From contig JAFEKR010000001.1 of NCBI GenBank assembly GCA_019022495.1, positions 8,060,001-8,124,000 on the forward strand: 64,000 nucleotides of DNA, given 5' to 3'. The notes below the pieces were generated by a model, which saw only the letters and a program-made list of their open reading frames with translations, had not been told where the DNA came from and made no database searches. Positions 49,119 to 61,420 of the stretch are shown here, piece after piece (the first letter of the stretch is position 1; each line of letters begins with the position of its first letter). The position numbers were made by a program, and so were the translations under genes. Origin of the DNA: Epichloe hybrida. Its lineage: Eukaryota; Ascomycota; Sordariomycetes; Hypocreales; Clavicipitaceae.

Positions 49119-49136
49119 CAATACTCTGATTAAAGG

Positions 49137-50474
49137 TATCTAGTGTAACTTAGCCTTACTTAATAGTAGCTTAAGTGTGAAATTAGTAAGTAAGAGCTAC
49201 CTAAAAAGATATAGACTTCTAACTATTTAACTTTAAGAAAAATAATTTATTTAGATAGTAAATAATAGAAATTAGCAGATTTCTTACTATGCTTACCTCT
49301 AGATTATAGTAAGCGAAATCCTAGTATTATTAAAATATTATATAATACTAGCTTAGGAATGGGATATATTATTAGGAAAAGTTTAGCTATAAAAAGTAAA
49401 TGCTATTAAACATTATAAATAGGAAAAGATTATAATCACTAGGATAAAAGGGGAAACTTAAACTTTACTAATATATCTATGCCTAGACTTATTCTAAAGA
49501 TCTAATATAAGAGCTTAGCTACTATAAAGAATAAATCTAGAGGAGATTATAAAATTTATAGAAGATAACTAGGAAATTCTAGAGGAAGTTAAATAGCTCC
49601 TAAGGGGATTAAATAGCTAGATTATAAAAGAAGCTAAGAACTAGGAGTTAAAAAACTAAGCATTATAAATAATAAAGTTAGTAATTATTTACATTTTCTT
49701 AATTTACTATAGCTAGTAAATAAGATTAAAATAATAAGCTTTAAGGGAACACTAGCGGAGAATACTTAGAGAATAAAGTATAAATAAAGAGTATATTAGG
49801 AAGATAAGAAGACTAAGGGGGATATTAATAGGAAGAATAATATTACTATAAGTGAAATAGGAATAGAGTTATATAGTTTATATAGTTTAGAATTAGATAA
49901 TATAGTAAAAATAACTAGCAAATAAGTTCTTATTAGTAAACTAGAATTAAAGTTTACTACTATAGTTATCTAGAAACTACTATAGAATATTATTATAGAT
50001 AGAATAGCTATTAAGTTAAGCTCTAAGATAGAAATTAAATTATTTACCTCTTATTATACTAGCGTCCCTTAACTAAAACCCGTATTAGCCTATTAGATAA
50101 TTACTTAGAGTTAGATTAAATATTATAAAGCATTATAGGAAAGGGAATTATCCTTAAATATAGGTTATAATTACTTTAAATAAGATATAGGAGAAGCATA
50201 GTATAGTAAGGAATTAGGATTATCCTAGGAAGACTTAATAAGAGATAATTTAGAAGACTTAGATAAGGAGAAAACTAATAAGGGAAGAAATAGGAAATAT
50301 ATAAAGATTAATATAGATAAAGAATAGAATTAAAATAGGGGAGATAATCTTAACCTATTTAATATCCTAAGGGATATATATAGTACTATACTACACTAGG
50401 AAAAACATAAGGTAAATGCTACTAGATATAGTAAGGTCTTAATTTATATAGGAAAATTAAAAATTAAGGGTACC
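49137..50474 (+). pseudogene. outer element, pol segment between two insertions
   Basis: The sequence continues that left of 38771 once the hAT-like element is removed (join at ATTAAAGG). No uninterrupted frame exists. By position it should lie between protease and RT. The end near 50450 carries the first copy of a repeated AATTTATATAGGAAA motif. Confidence 0.5.
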
Positions 50475-50676
50475 TGTGAGGCCCCGCTCACAATAACACC
50501 CGTAATCACTAGTGCACCCCGCGGGCAGGCTATGTCCTAGGGCTAGGTCTACGTGACACTAGCGAGCCGCTAGCTATAAGCTAGTAACTCGCACGTATAA
50601 CACACTTAGACCTAGCAAGCTTTAGTTAATATACTAGAGCCCCTATACCTCTTGCCTAGCTACTATTATTCTTATA
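50475..50676 (+). repeat. 5' LTR of the 6.7 kb chromovirus
   Basis: About 202 bp, starting TGTGAGGCCCCGCTCACA, with a clean first half; the end is RIP-mutated (...TTCTTATA). Confidence 0.88.
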
Positions 50677-51099
50677 ATTCTAAAGCTTCTTTTACTAGCT
50701 ACCTAAGAGTAATATAGGGGGGAGAACTACCTAATTCACTAGAGTAATATTAGATAATAACCTAACCCTAATAGATAAGAGTTACACCTAAGTAAATAAG
50801 GGTAATACTATAGGTAAAGACACACTATATACTAATAAAACCACGCTTATAATAAGACCCTTTACCCCTTATAGTAAAGCTATAGTAACACTAGAGTAAA
50901 TTACTTAGCTAGAAAAACTCTAAAGATTATAAGAATAAGAATAAGAGCTTATTAACCTTATTAGGAGTAACTTAGGGGAAGTATAAGGGAAAAGTAAGTA
51001 AAGAGCTAGCCCCTTATTAAGCAATAGTAGCTAAGAGATTAGAGTTAAGAATATTACTAAGCTTTAATACCTTATAAACCCCTAGAGGTATAAGATATA

Positions 51100-54000
51100 G
51101 ATAAATAACCTAAACTATGCCTTTAATAAGGCGAAGAAGAAATACTAATATAATTACTAAAAGATCCTCTTTACACTTAACTATATGCACACTAACTATA
51201 AGGCAAGATAGGATAAATACCTTAATAAATAATAGGCTAATAGCTAGGATAATCTTAAGGATAATTAGGATAAATTCTAGACTTAGACGCTTACGCTACT
51301 TAGGGACTTTATAAACTATAATACCTAAATAGCTATATAGCTTAAGAACGCAAAGTAACATAAGGGCTAAAGCCCTATTAAATTTAGTATCTTCCTAGAT
51401 TCGCTAGAGATACACCTAGAAAGAGCCCTTAAAAAGTCCTATGCCCTTATATTCTTTATAAAGCTACTCCCTAAGCTATAGGACTATATTAACCTACATG
51501 CCTCTATTACTAGGAAAATATAAGAGAAAGTTATATAACTTACCTAGTGATTTTAGGAGGCTATGCTAAAGAGTAAGTAAAAGCCTAAATATTTAGGAGA
51601 TAAGGGATTATATAAGAATCCCTAATATTATAAAAATAACTTACCCTAAGGCTATAGGCTATATAGAGATTAAAGGAATAAAGACTAGGAAAAGGGCCTA
51701 GCTATATACCTAAATAATAATAAAATTAGGGATAAGAGGCAATATTATAACTATAATAGCCTAGACTACCTTATAAATAAATATAATAAGCTAAGGAAAG
51801 ACCCCTAAGATAAATAGGGAAACTTCCTAAGGTAAAAGTAAAGGCCCTTACCTTTACCTTAAACACTAAGGTACTAATTAGGTGTTAATTTCACATACTA
51901 GTTACTATTTATAAGCATAAAGACATTAAAACAGCGGTAAATCTAGATAGCTATACTAAGCTTAATATTATTAGCGTTAAATTTATAAGAAACCACAAGC
52001 TTAATTAGGCTAAGGCTATAGCACCTATTCTCTAGGTAGTAAGGGCCCTTATAGTCCTTTAATATAGTGTCTATAAGGTACCTATTATAATTAAAGACTT
52101 AAGAGAGGAAGAAAAAGACCTTAAGCTACTATACATAGCTATAGATAAAGACCTAAGAGTAAGGGGAAGCCTTATCTTAATTAGGATATATATACTTACT
52201 AAAGAATATATATATCTTTATTTACACTCTTAAGAGTAGTAGTTTAAGAAGAAGAAAACAGCTTTTTTACTTATAACTCCCTATAAGTTTGTAAAGGTAA
52301 TGCGTAATAAGGCTATTATATATGCTATTATAGGAGTTATAGAAGATAAGTTTATTGCCCTTAAAGATAATAAGGAGGTAAAAGCATATAGAACTATTAA
52401 AGATATCCCTAAGGAATTACATAAGTTTAAAGACATGTTTATAGTAAATAAGGTAGGCAGTTTACTATTAAAAAAGGAGACTAATTATGTAATTAACCTA
52501 ATACCTAGGGCCACGCCCCTATATGGACTAATTTACCCTCTCTCCTAAAGTAAGTTAAAGGAGCTTTGCAAATATATTAACAAAAACCTATAGAAAGGCT
52601 AGATAAGACTCTCTAAGAGCCCTATAGGCATGCTTATTCTATTTATGCTAAAGAAAAATAAAACGCTTTAACTATATATAGATTATTAGGGACTTAATAA
52701 AGTAATATAGAAGAATTACTACGCTCTCCCCCTAATTTTAGAGATCCTAGACTAGTGCTAAGGAGCCTACTACTTCTTAAAGATTAATATTAAGAATGCT
52801 TACTATTAAATTTATATTAAAGAGGGTAATAAGTAAAAGACTGTATTTTATACTTACTATAGACACTATAAATACCTTATAATGCCCTTTAGGCTAACTA
52901 ACACGCTAGCTACTTTCTAGAGCTATATCTATAAAGCGCTTTATAGGCTAGTAAACACTATTTATATAGTGTATCTAGATAATATCCTTATCTTCTTAAA
53001 AATATAAGAGAAGCACACTATATATATTAAGGAAGTTTTAGAATATATAAGGTTAGTAAAGTTATATATGAAACCCTTAAAGTGTTTATTTTACTAGGAA
53101 TTAGTAAAATTCCTAGGGTTTATCCTATTAGTTAATAGCATTTTAATAAATACACGTAAAGTAAATATAATCTAAGACTAGAAGGAGCCTATAAGCTTTA
53201 AAGATATATAGTCCTTCCTAGGATTCTATAACTTTTACTAAAGGTTTATTTACTAATACTCTAGGATTATAGCACCCTTATATATACTAATAAAAGGCAG
53301 TTAAAATAGTATCTAGACTAGGAAGTTTATATTTAGGGAAAGAGAATAGCTAGCGTTTAACTAGCTAAAAGATACCTTTTAATAGGCACCTCTCCTCTAT
53401 TATTATAACCTAAGTTAGCTAGTGCGTATTAAGATAAATGCTTTAGTCTTTATAATAGTAAGAATCTTATCTTAGTAGGATAATAAGGGCTAATAGTATC
53501 CTATAGTATTTTAGTTAAGGAAGTTTATAAATACTAAACATAATTATAGTATAGTAAACTAGGAGCTACTTGCTATAGTAAAGTTATTTAAACACTAGTA
53601 ACACTATATTAAAGGCATAGTAACCCTAGTGAAGGTTTTATTAGATTACTATAACTTATAGACTTTTATAAAGTAATAAAAGCTAAATAGAAAATAGGCT
53701 AGATAGTATATATTCCTCTGCCCCTTTTACTTTATAATTAGGCATAGACTTAGGAAGAGTAACCTAGTAAATACACTATTAAGATAGTCTAATTATAAAG
53801 ATAAACCCTTAATAAATAGGTTACTTTTACTAGAGCTTTAAAAGAAAATAGTAGCTACTAAAGAACTAGTAAAAGAAAAGATACTAATATATAAGAGAAG
53901 ATATAGTAAGATACCTTTAGGGAAGGAAAATACCCTAGTCTTAATATATTAAAGAAGATATAGTAAGATGCCTTTAGGGGAGGAAAATGCCCTAGTCTTA

Positions 54001-55720
54001 GTAAAGAGGCTTAGCGAGATACCTTTAGGGGAGGAAAATGCCCTAGCTACTATAAAGAGAGCTCTAGAGGCTAGAGTAGCCTAGTTAAGAGGCTAGTTAG
54101 CTACTATAAATCTAGTGAAAGATTAGCTAAATAAGGGTAATTTCTAGGAGAAGGTAACGTGTGTCTAAGACATTAGCGTAGTATAAGAGATATAGGAGAC
54201 TATTAAGCTACTAAATCCCTACTAATCTAGGCTAAATAAACCATTAGCGTAATTACTATAGAAAGCGTAGGATTAAGATCTAGATTTATAGAGGTAGAAT
54301 AGTAAGATTAATAATCCCCTAGCAAGAGGCAAGGGAAAAGCTAGTCTATAGTTGCGTAGCATAAGGGGCCTTCTAATATACTAAGACTAGGTAGTTATTC
54401 CCTAGGAGCCTATCTTATAATAGGAGCTTCTATGGCTATACTATAATAATTTACTAGTAAGTCACTTTAGGACTAAATACACTCTTAAGCTATTAAAGCA
54501 TTACTTCTAGTGGCTAGGCATAAATAAGTTAGTATCTAACTATATTATAAGCTATAGGGTCTGCTAGTAAGTAGTGGCTAGAAGGCATTGCCTATATAGA
54601 AGCCTTAAATCCCTGCTAATACTACAGTAACTATAGGCAGAAATCTTAATAGATTTTGTTATAGGATTACTAGTTACCTAAGCAAGTAAATAAGAGACTA
54701 ACGCAATCCTAGTGATTATAGACTAATTTACTAAGTACTCTGTTTTCTTACCTATAACTATAATAATTAATATAGCTAAACTAGTAAAGCTTTTTTATAA
54801 GGAGATTAAACTAAGGTTTAGGGCGCTAGAGGGCATTATATCTAATAGGGGATTAGTCTTTATAAGCTAATTCTAGTTAGACTTATGCTACTTATTATAT
54901 ATAAAGTAAAGGCTTTCTATAGTATTTTACCCCTAAACTAATAAGTAAATAAAGAGAATAAACTAGGTGCTTAAGCATTACCTCTAATGCTTTATAGCTA
55001 ATAACTAATAGATATAGCCTAAGCTACTTCTAATAGCCTAATTTGCCTATAATAATATAGTAAATAAGACTATAGGCTACTCTCCTAATTACTCCCTTAT
55101 AGGCTATTTACCTAAGTTTTACCTAGCTCTTAGGGATAAGACTAAAGAAAAGGAAGTGCTAGAAGCCTATGTATATATTATAAAGCTATATAAAGTTAGA
55201 GAGTAACTAAAGTAAAACTAGGTAAAAGCTACTAAGACCTAAGCAAAGTACTATAACTAGTATTACTAGCTATTAATGCTAAAAAGAGGTAACCTAGTAT
55301 TACTATTAGTAAAGAATATTAGGCTTAAGGATATAAAATAGAAGCTAACCCCTAGATTTATTAGACTATTTTAAGTACTTAATACTATAGGAAAATAAGT
55401 ATATAGACTTATATTACTTAAAAAATATAGTTAGCTATATAACGTATTCTATGTTAGCTTATTAGAGCTATAGAATTACTATAAAGACACTAGAGATAAG
55501 GAAATGCTAATGCTAGACTTAGAGGATAAAGATAATAAGTATAAAGTTAAGGAGGTTAAGAACTATAGAAAGACCTAAGAAGGTAATAAATACCTAGTAA
55601 AATAGAAGGGCTAGCTAAGTAAATATAACTAATAGGTTATAGTAAAAGATATAGAAGGCGCTTAATGTGTAATTTAGGTATTTCACTAAAATAAGTCTAG
55701 TAAGAAAAGTAGTAAGATAT
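51100..55720 (+). pseudogene. RIP-killed gag-pol of the 6.7 kb chromovirus
   Basis: An 82-codon stretch at 52300-52548 remains open and corresponds to the segment just before RT (KELHKFKDMF...PLYGLIYPLS). RT continues with LYIDY*GLNKVI, MPFRLTNTLATF and active-site relic VYLDNILIF near 52970, then FLGFYNFY*RFI. RNase H lies about 53340-53650. Integrase lies about 54640-55110 (IDFVIGL, ILVIID*FTKY, IVFYP). A chromodomain relic KYLVK*KG lies near 55590. Stops again fall at Trp and Gln codons. Confidence 0.85.
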
Positions 55721-57010
55721 AAGTAAGTTATAGGTAAAAAGATATAATGTTCTTATAAAAAAGGCATAGCCTTATTAGCTACTATTACACTCTAGAATAA
55801 AAACCTTAGATTACTTACTAAAAAAACAAAAGAAAATATACCTATAAAGTAAGGAGAGTTAAGGGAAACCTCTCTATAGTGGCCCCTATATAGGAATATA
55901 CTATACCCCTATAAAGAAGGTATTTACTTACTTTCTTATCCTCCCTAATAAGGCCCCTTATTGCCTAGAAAAAGCAATGCTTTGCTACGCCCTAAGGTAT
56001 AAAACCTAGGTTATAAGACTATAAATATAAAGTTACCTTTATCTTCTAGATATAGAAAAGTTTATAATAGTTTTACTATAAAAGGGTTAGTAAATTAGTG
56101 GTAAAAAGGAATAGAATACTTACCGCTCCTAGGATAGGCGCTAGCTATATTATAATAGAAAGTTATTACTAAGACATAATATACTAATTATATAAAATTA
56201 ATGCTTCTTACCCTAAAATATAAGCGAAGCACTAGCGTATAGGTAAGGAAGAGACAAACCTAGTGAACCTTTACGACCCCTATAAGGCTAAACGCAATAT
56301 AGTATGCTATATTAGTGTAGTTAAAACCTAATATTAAGGCTAAGTAAGACCTAGTAATACTAAAGTAAGTTACCTTAGAGAATATAGAGTCCTTAGGGTC
56401 CTCCTTAATAGTACTACTAAGGGCGTCTATAAGGGTTTATGCCTAGTCTAAAAGGACTAAAAGGTCTAGAAAGTTACCTTTTATAGTAGCTATTGCCTAT
56501 ATAAAGATATTAGAAATAAGGGACTAAAAGACTAGCAAATAGTAATATACTTATGGTATTATAGGTATTACTACGTTTGTAACACTAAATGCAGCGTTTA
56601 GAACGCTTTGCTATTATAATAGTAATGGCAGATAATTTAATAAGGAATTAATAGTTAATCTTAGGTAGTTTAGGCTTAGATAGAGGGTTTTTCTTAAAGT
56701 CTACGCACCTAGTACGCAAATAGTATATATAGGAATATTCCTTTAAGGGAATATATTTAGCTTCTATAATGAAAATATAGCGATAGGTAAGGGTAAAGTA
56801 AAGGTATTTAAAGGTATAATAATAATTTGTAAAAAACTTATCTAGTGTAGTAAAAGAGAAAAGTATGTGATATAATAGGGAGTTACTAGTGAATTTATAC
56901 TTAAGCGCTACTTATTATTTATTATTGTTTTAATATAGTAGCTAGGTAGCAAATAGCTATATAATAGCTAGCAAGCTATTTAGGAGCCTAGCTATAAGTA
57001 AGGGGGTAAT

Positions 57011-57211
57011 TATAAGGCCTTGCTTATAATAACACCTGTAATTACTAGTGCACCCCGCGGGTAGGCTATGTCCTAGGGCTAGGTCCACGTAACACTAGTA
57101 AGCCACTAGCTATAAGCTAGTGACTCGCACGCATAATACACTTAGACCTAGCAAGCTTTAGTCAATATACTAGAGCCCCCATACCTCTTGCCTAGCACCA
57201 TTGTTCTCACA
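57011..57211 (+). repeat. 3' LTR of the 6.7 kb chromovirus
   Basis: 201 bp. The first half is mutated (TATAAGGCCTTGCTTATAA) and the last ~60 bp are clean, ending TTGTTCTCACA. Confidence 0.88.
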
Positions 57212-57216
57212 GTACC

Positions 57217-57850
57217 CCCTTACTAAGTAAGAATTACTATATAAATAATAAAAATTAAGTCTTACCTAGAGAAGTTAGACATAGGTTATATAATATATTA
57301 GACTTAGGCATTTTAAAGGTTTAAGATCTAGAGGTAAACACACTAAGATATAATAGTAACTTAATTTATATAGGAAACCTGAAAATTAAGGTCTACCCCT
57401 TAAAGAATAGAAATCACTATATAAATATAATAATTAGAGGTTTAGTAAGAGAAACTAGGGATAGGAACTAGTATTTGCGTAGTTAGTAATATAAGTAAGA
57501 GGGATTAGTTATAAGAAAAGGATAGTATTATACTATATATACTCTAGTATATCCCCTATGCCTAATTTATATAGGAAAAGAGAAAATTAAGGCCTCCCCC
57601 TTAAAAATCAGAAATTACTATATAAATAACTAGATTAGGGAATTAACTAGCAAAACTAAAGATAGCAGGGACTATAGTATAAACTTAGTAATACACTTAA
57701 ATATTATAGGTTAGGCGCTAGTTTACAATGTAAATAGGGAGAAAGCTACATAAGATAGTGTAAGACTAAGTAAATCGGATATTTATATAGGAAATTAGGA
57801 AATTAAGGGGTACCCCTTAAGATTCCGGAATTTATATATAAATTAACTAT
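57217..57850 (+). repeat. imperfect tandem repeats of about 170-220 bp in the outer element
   Basis: The pair of motifs AATTTATATAGGAAA...AATTAAGG and ACCCCTTA...GAA...CTATATAAAT recurs near 50450/57216, 57361, 57562 and 57780. The 6.7 kb chromovirus split the first copy. Copies are diverged beyond RIP-type changes. The function is unknown; they lie between the protease and RT parts of the outer element. Confidence 0.6.
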
Positions 57851-57949
57851 TAGTAAACTTAGCGTCTAAACCTATAGTTTCTTAGTTTAATTAGTCTAAT
57901 ATTATACTTAGAGACTATATAAGGACTGTAAAATAATAGATAATAATTA

Positions 57950-58866
57950 TAAGGCTATGTTATATATTTAAAGATTACTTTATTAAGAAGCTTAAAGATA
58001 TTTGTATAACTAACCTATTATAACACCACATTCCCTTAGTTCTAAATGCTTACCCTAGGAAAAGGAAGTAGTACTACTACTTAGGGATATATTATAAGTT
58101 TTTAAAGAAGGTGTTTCTAGCTATAGAGAAAGTAAGCATTATTTACCGTGGAGATTTAGAATAGGTAGCCCTAATAATATTTGCCCTAAAGCCTAGAAAG
58201 GATTTTTAAGTGGTTTATAATTACTATAATATAAATAGTAAGATAGTTAAATTAGCTTATCCTTACTATAATATAGAAGCTAATTTAGATTTAATTTATT
58301 ACAGAAGGTTAATAATAATCTTATAAGCAAATGCTTTAAATGGATTCTAGGCAATTAGAATTTATCCACCTAATAAACACAAGACAGCCTTCTTAGGCCC
58401 TAATAGAATGTATTACTATAATAATATAGCATAAGGATTAACTAGGTTACTAGGAATATACACTAGATTTAGAGACACTACCTTTAGGTATTTGTTCTTT
58501 AAAGATAGATCTAAAAGCAAATTAATATTAGGATATATAAAAGATATTAAGACCTTGTTTTCTATTTACATAGATAATTATTACTTAGGGTCTAAAATAT
58601 AGGAGAATTACTTTAACTTTCTATAGAAACGCTACTTCCTAAGAATTACCTAGGCACTAATTAAACTAAGTGAATATAAAATAACTCTCTTTATATTAAA
58701 GGTAAACTATATGTGATTTTCTATTAAAGATAGAAAGATTAGACTAGTAAGGAAACATTATAAAAGATTTGCTAACCTAGCAAGACACTTCTAATAGTAG
58801 CCTCTAAAAACTTAGAATAAAATCTTAGTTCTAATTTACCTAATGCCTTTCTTAAGAAAGTTTATC
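57950..58866 (+). pseudogene. RIP-killed reverse transcriptase of the outer element, left part
   Basis: Read through stops the frame gives LALKPRKDF*VVYNYYNIN, KLAYPYYNIEANLDLIYYR, ALNGF*AIRIYPPNKHKTAF, GPNRMYYYNNIA*GLTRLL and the active-site relic YIDN near 58567. This is RT of a gypsy lineage distinct from the two chromoviruses (the AYPYPNIE type). The frame is split at 58867 by the next insertion. Confidence 0.75.
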
Positions 58867-59156
58867 TGTGGCTTCCTTCGGACCTTCGGACAATAGATAG
58901 TCCGACCGTGGCCAAAGAGTGGAGCCACTGAAGGGATGCACGCGATGCGATTAGATGCATCGCGAGCTACCCTGCTCTATTAGCAGTGGCACTACACTAT
59001 AGCCTTACTTTTCCCCCTTTTTCGCTTACCTTCTCTTCTAGCTAGATTTCTCTCCTTCTCCCTCTTCTCTTCTCTCTTAGTTATTAGCTATTATTATTAA
59101 CTTTATTAAATTTAACCTTATTATACTAGTATAAACATTCCTTAGTGAAACTAACA
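58867..59156 (+). repeat. 5' LTR of the 2.5 kb non-autonomous element
   Basis: 290 bp. The first half is clean (CTTCGGACCTTCGGACAA) and the last third is RIP-mutated. Confidence 0.88.
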
Positions 59157-60476
59157 CTAATTAGTAGTTAACTATAACCATAGATAAGTTAGGTATTATA
59201 AGAAGAGACATTTCTGCAAATGCTATAGCCACTACCCCTTATTATGCCAAATTAACAGTCATTACGGTAAAGAGGCATAACTATAGAGTGTGCTAAAGGA
59301 AAATAGACTAGAATCCTAGTAATAGGCTTGTTAGACTTCTAAGAGATTAATCTATTAACTCTTAGGCCTTTAGGATATTTAGTTAATTATTAATCTTATT
59401 ATCTATTACAAGAAAACTAACTAAATAACCGAATCTATTGCTATAAGGCATTTCATTTAAACCTGACGTTAAATATAACACTTAGCTAAGCTAGCTAATA
59501 GACCTATAACCTTTCCTCTGTTCCTTTTAATAGGTATCTACAGAGATAACCCCCCCTCTACCCTCACTCTCTTTTTCCCTTATTATAATTAACTATAACA
59601 GTCTTCGCACCTCTATATATAATGCCCTAAGCAAGACTATTAAAGGATGAATTACTAAGGCAATTACAACCCCTTTCCTATGCGCTTATAAGAGATTAGA
59701 AAGAATCCGCTAAGCTAGATCCTAAGACTACTATATAGCCTAAGCTTAATAACTATATCGTAGGATTTATTAACCTTAGTAAATATTAAGGTTAGAGAGA
59801 TAATAACCTTTAGGAAGCATTTAAAGAGGACTTTAAAGGTTAGTTAAGGAATACCTTTAGATAAGCCTCTAATAAAATTATATAGGAGCTCTAAAGTTCC
59901 CTATAAGAAGGTAGTGTGTATATTACCTAAGGTTAAGGTCTTTTAACTACGGCTGCCTTATAATAAGTGATTTAAGAAGAGAGAAGATTGCTGTAGCCTA
60001 AGACTAAAGACCCTAAAGACTCTAAGGACTAAGCTAAAGCGTTAATTAAAGAGATCGCGGCTAAGGCGTTAATTAGAGGGATTATGGCCGATGTTATAAT
60101 TAGAGAGATCGCGACTAACGCTTTGACTAAAGCTTTGATTAAAGAGATCGTTGCTAAGGGGATGCTAATCAAAGCATTCTCCGCAGAGGAAGAGATCTAA
60201 TAAGCCACTAAACGCGAGGATTATTAAGACCTTAAGGGTTAATAACAAGTATCTAAACCCAAGGATTGTCAAGGGCAACTACGCAAAGATTGTTAAGACC
60301 CAATGCTTACATGCGATGTTAAACAACGCTTTAAGATAGAAAGCCACGAGGGGAATAACACATCGCAAGGTCCATCGCGTACGCACACATCACGGATGCG
60401 TACGTCACGTACTTATGCAGGCTTGTTCCTACCTATCACGGTTAATTCAGACTATCGGAATCAAGGAGGCATAAGA

Positions 60477-60722
60477 CCCTCAAGCTCTTTAATCTTAAGA
60501 CCTTTACCCTCAAGCTCTTTAATCTTAAGACCTTCACCCTTAAGCTCTTTAATCTTAAGACCTTCACCCTTAAGCTCTTTATCCTTAAGACCTTTACCCT
60601 TAAGACCCTTGTTAAGGCACGAGACCCTTAAGACCTTAAGACCTTTATTAAGGCATAAGACCCTTAAGACCTCAAGACCCTTGTTAAGGCACAAGACCCT
60701 TACCCTTAAGACCTTTATTAAC
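60477..60722 (+). repeat. 30 bp and ~36 bp tandem repeats (AAGACC/CTTTAATCTT type)
   Basis: About four units of a 30 bp repeat built from AAGCTCTTTAATCTTAAGAC are followed by about three units around GTTAAGGCACAAGACCCTTA. Frames on both strands through this array (60303-60743 plus, 60461-60694 minus) are repeat translations. Confidence 0.8.
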
Positions 60723-61125
60723 TTAAGCGAAGCTATGGTTTAGGTTAAAGGCTAGATGACAAGACTAACTAACTAGATAACGAGACTAACTAACTGGAAG
60801 AACCAATGACTAAGCTAATAAGAGGCTTGCATCTGTCATCGGTATTCACTTGTGTTTATTTTGATTTTTATTGCGTTTTTAAGACCCTTTAAACCTGCAG
60901 ATTGATTTGACCTGTGAGGTTAGATTTAACCTACGAGGTTAGGCAGAAGGGAGGATTAACTAGACTAGATTAAAGCGACTAGGTTAATTGGAATAACCGA
61001 AGCCACAATAGCTAATGAGAACCGTGGATTCCCATTAAGGGATCCACTTGTGTACACTTTCCTTTAATCCGATTTTTATTGCGTTTTTAGGCTCCTTTAG
61101 CCACGAAGAAAAGAGAGAGTGCTAG

Positions 61126-61415
61126 TGTAGCTTCCTTTAGACCTTTAGACAATAGATAGTCTAACCGTGGCCAAAGAGTGGAGCCACCAAAGGGATGCAC
61201 GTAATGCGATTAGATACATTACAAGCTACCCCGCTCTATTAGCAGTAGCACCACACTGCAGCCCTACTTTTCCCCCTTTTTTACTTACTTTCTCTTCTAG
61301 CTAGATTCCTCTCCTTCTCCCTCTTCTCTTCTCTCTTAGTTATTAGCTATTATCATTAACTTCATTGAATTTAACCTCGTTGCACTAGTGCGAACGTTCC
61401 TTGGTGGAACTAACA
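61126..61415 (+). repeat. 3' LTR of the 2.5 kb non-autonomous element
   Basis: 290 bp. The beginning is RIP-mutated (CTTTAGACCTTTAGACAA) and the end is clean (GTGCGAACGTTCCTTGGTGG). Confidence 0.88.
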
Positions 61416-61420
61416 TTATC

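Larger units (their letters stand above)
38771..49128. mobile_element. hAT-like foldback element (about 1.9 kb without inserts), TSD ATTAAAGG
   Basis: Perfect 10 bp terminal inverted repeats CAGAGTATTG (38771-38780) and CAATACTCTG (49119-49128) are flanked by ATTAAAGG on both sides (38763-38770 and 49129-49136). An 8 bp duplication and CAGAG ends are typical of hAT transposons. The inverted homology goes far beyond the ends. The left arm, read as 38771-39032, 39625-39689 and 47579-47705 with inserts skipped, pairs with the right arm 48685-49128, about 450 bp per arm. Two inserts (39033-39611 and 39690-47573) lie in the left arm. The remaining centre (about 0.9 kb) shows no recognisable transposase, so the element is probably non-autonomous. 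Confidence 0.85.
50475..57211 (+). mobile_element. Ty3/gypsy chromovirus relic, 6.7 kb, TSD GTACC
   Basis: LTRs 50475-50676 and 57011-57211 are flanked by GTACC at 50470-50474 and 57212-57216. A purine tract AGGGGGTAA precedes the 3' LTR. Internal pol has RT, RNase H, integrase and chromodomain relics. It differs in sequence and LTRs from the 7.9 kb element, so it is a second family. It is inserted into a tandem-repeat region of the outer element. Confidence 0.9.
58867..61415 (+). mobile_element. non-autonomous LTR element, 2.5 kb, TSD TTATC
   Basis: LTRs of 290 bp, 58867-59156 and 61126-61415, start TGTGGCTTCC (TGTAGCTTCC in the mutated copy) and end AACTAACA. TTATC flanks both sides (58862-58866 and 61416-61420). 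A purine tract AAGAAAAGAGAGAG precedes the 3' LTR. The internal 2 kb has no RT or integrase. It contains tandem repeats and a 146-codon frame (60303-60743, MLTCDVKQRFKIESHEG) whose second half is only translation of those repeats. Confidence 0.88.

Noticed and set aside
52300..52548. 82-codon open frame as an intact gene
   Set aside because: It is an accidentally stop-free piece of the RIP-killed polyprotein of the 6.7 kb chromovirus, directly continuous with dead RT sequence.
60303..60743. 146-codon frame in the 2.5 kb LTR element as a real gene
   Set aside because: The second half is only repeat translation (LRPLP/LILRP periodicity) and an equally long frame exists on the other strand. I kept it as a note in the element, not as a CDS.
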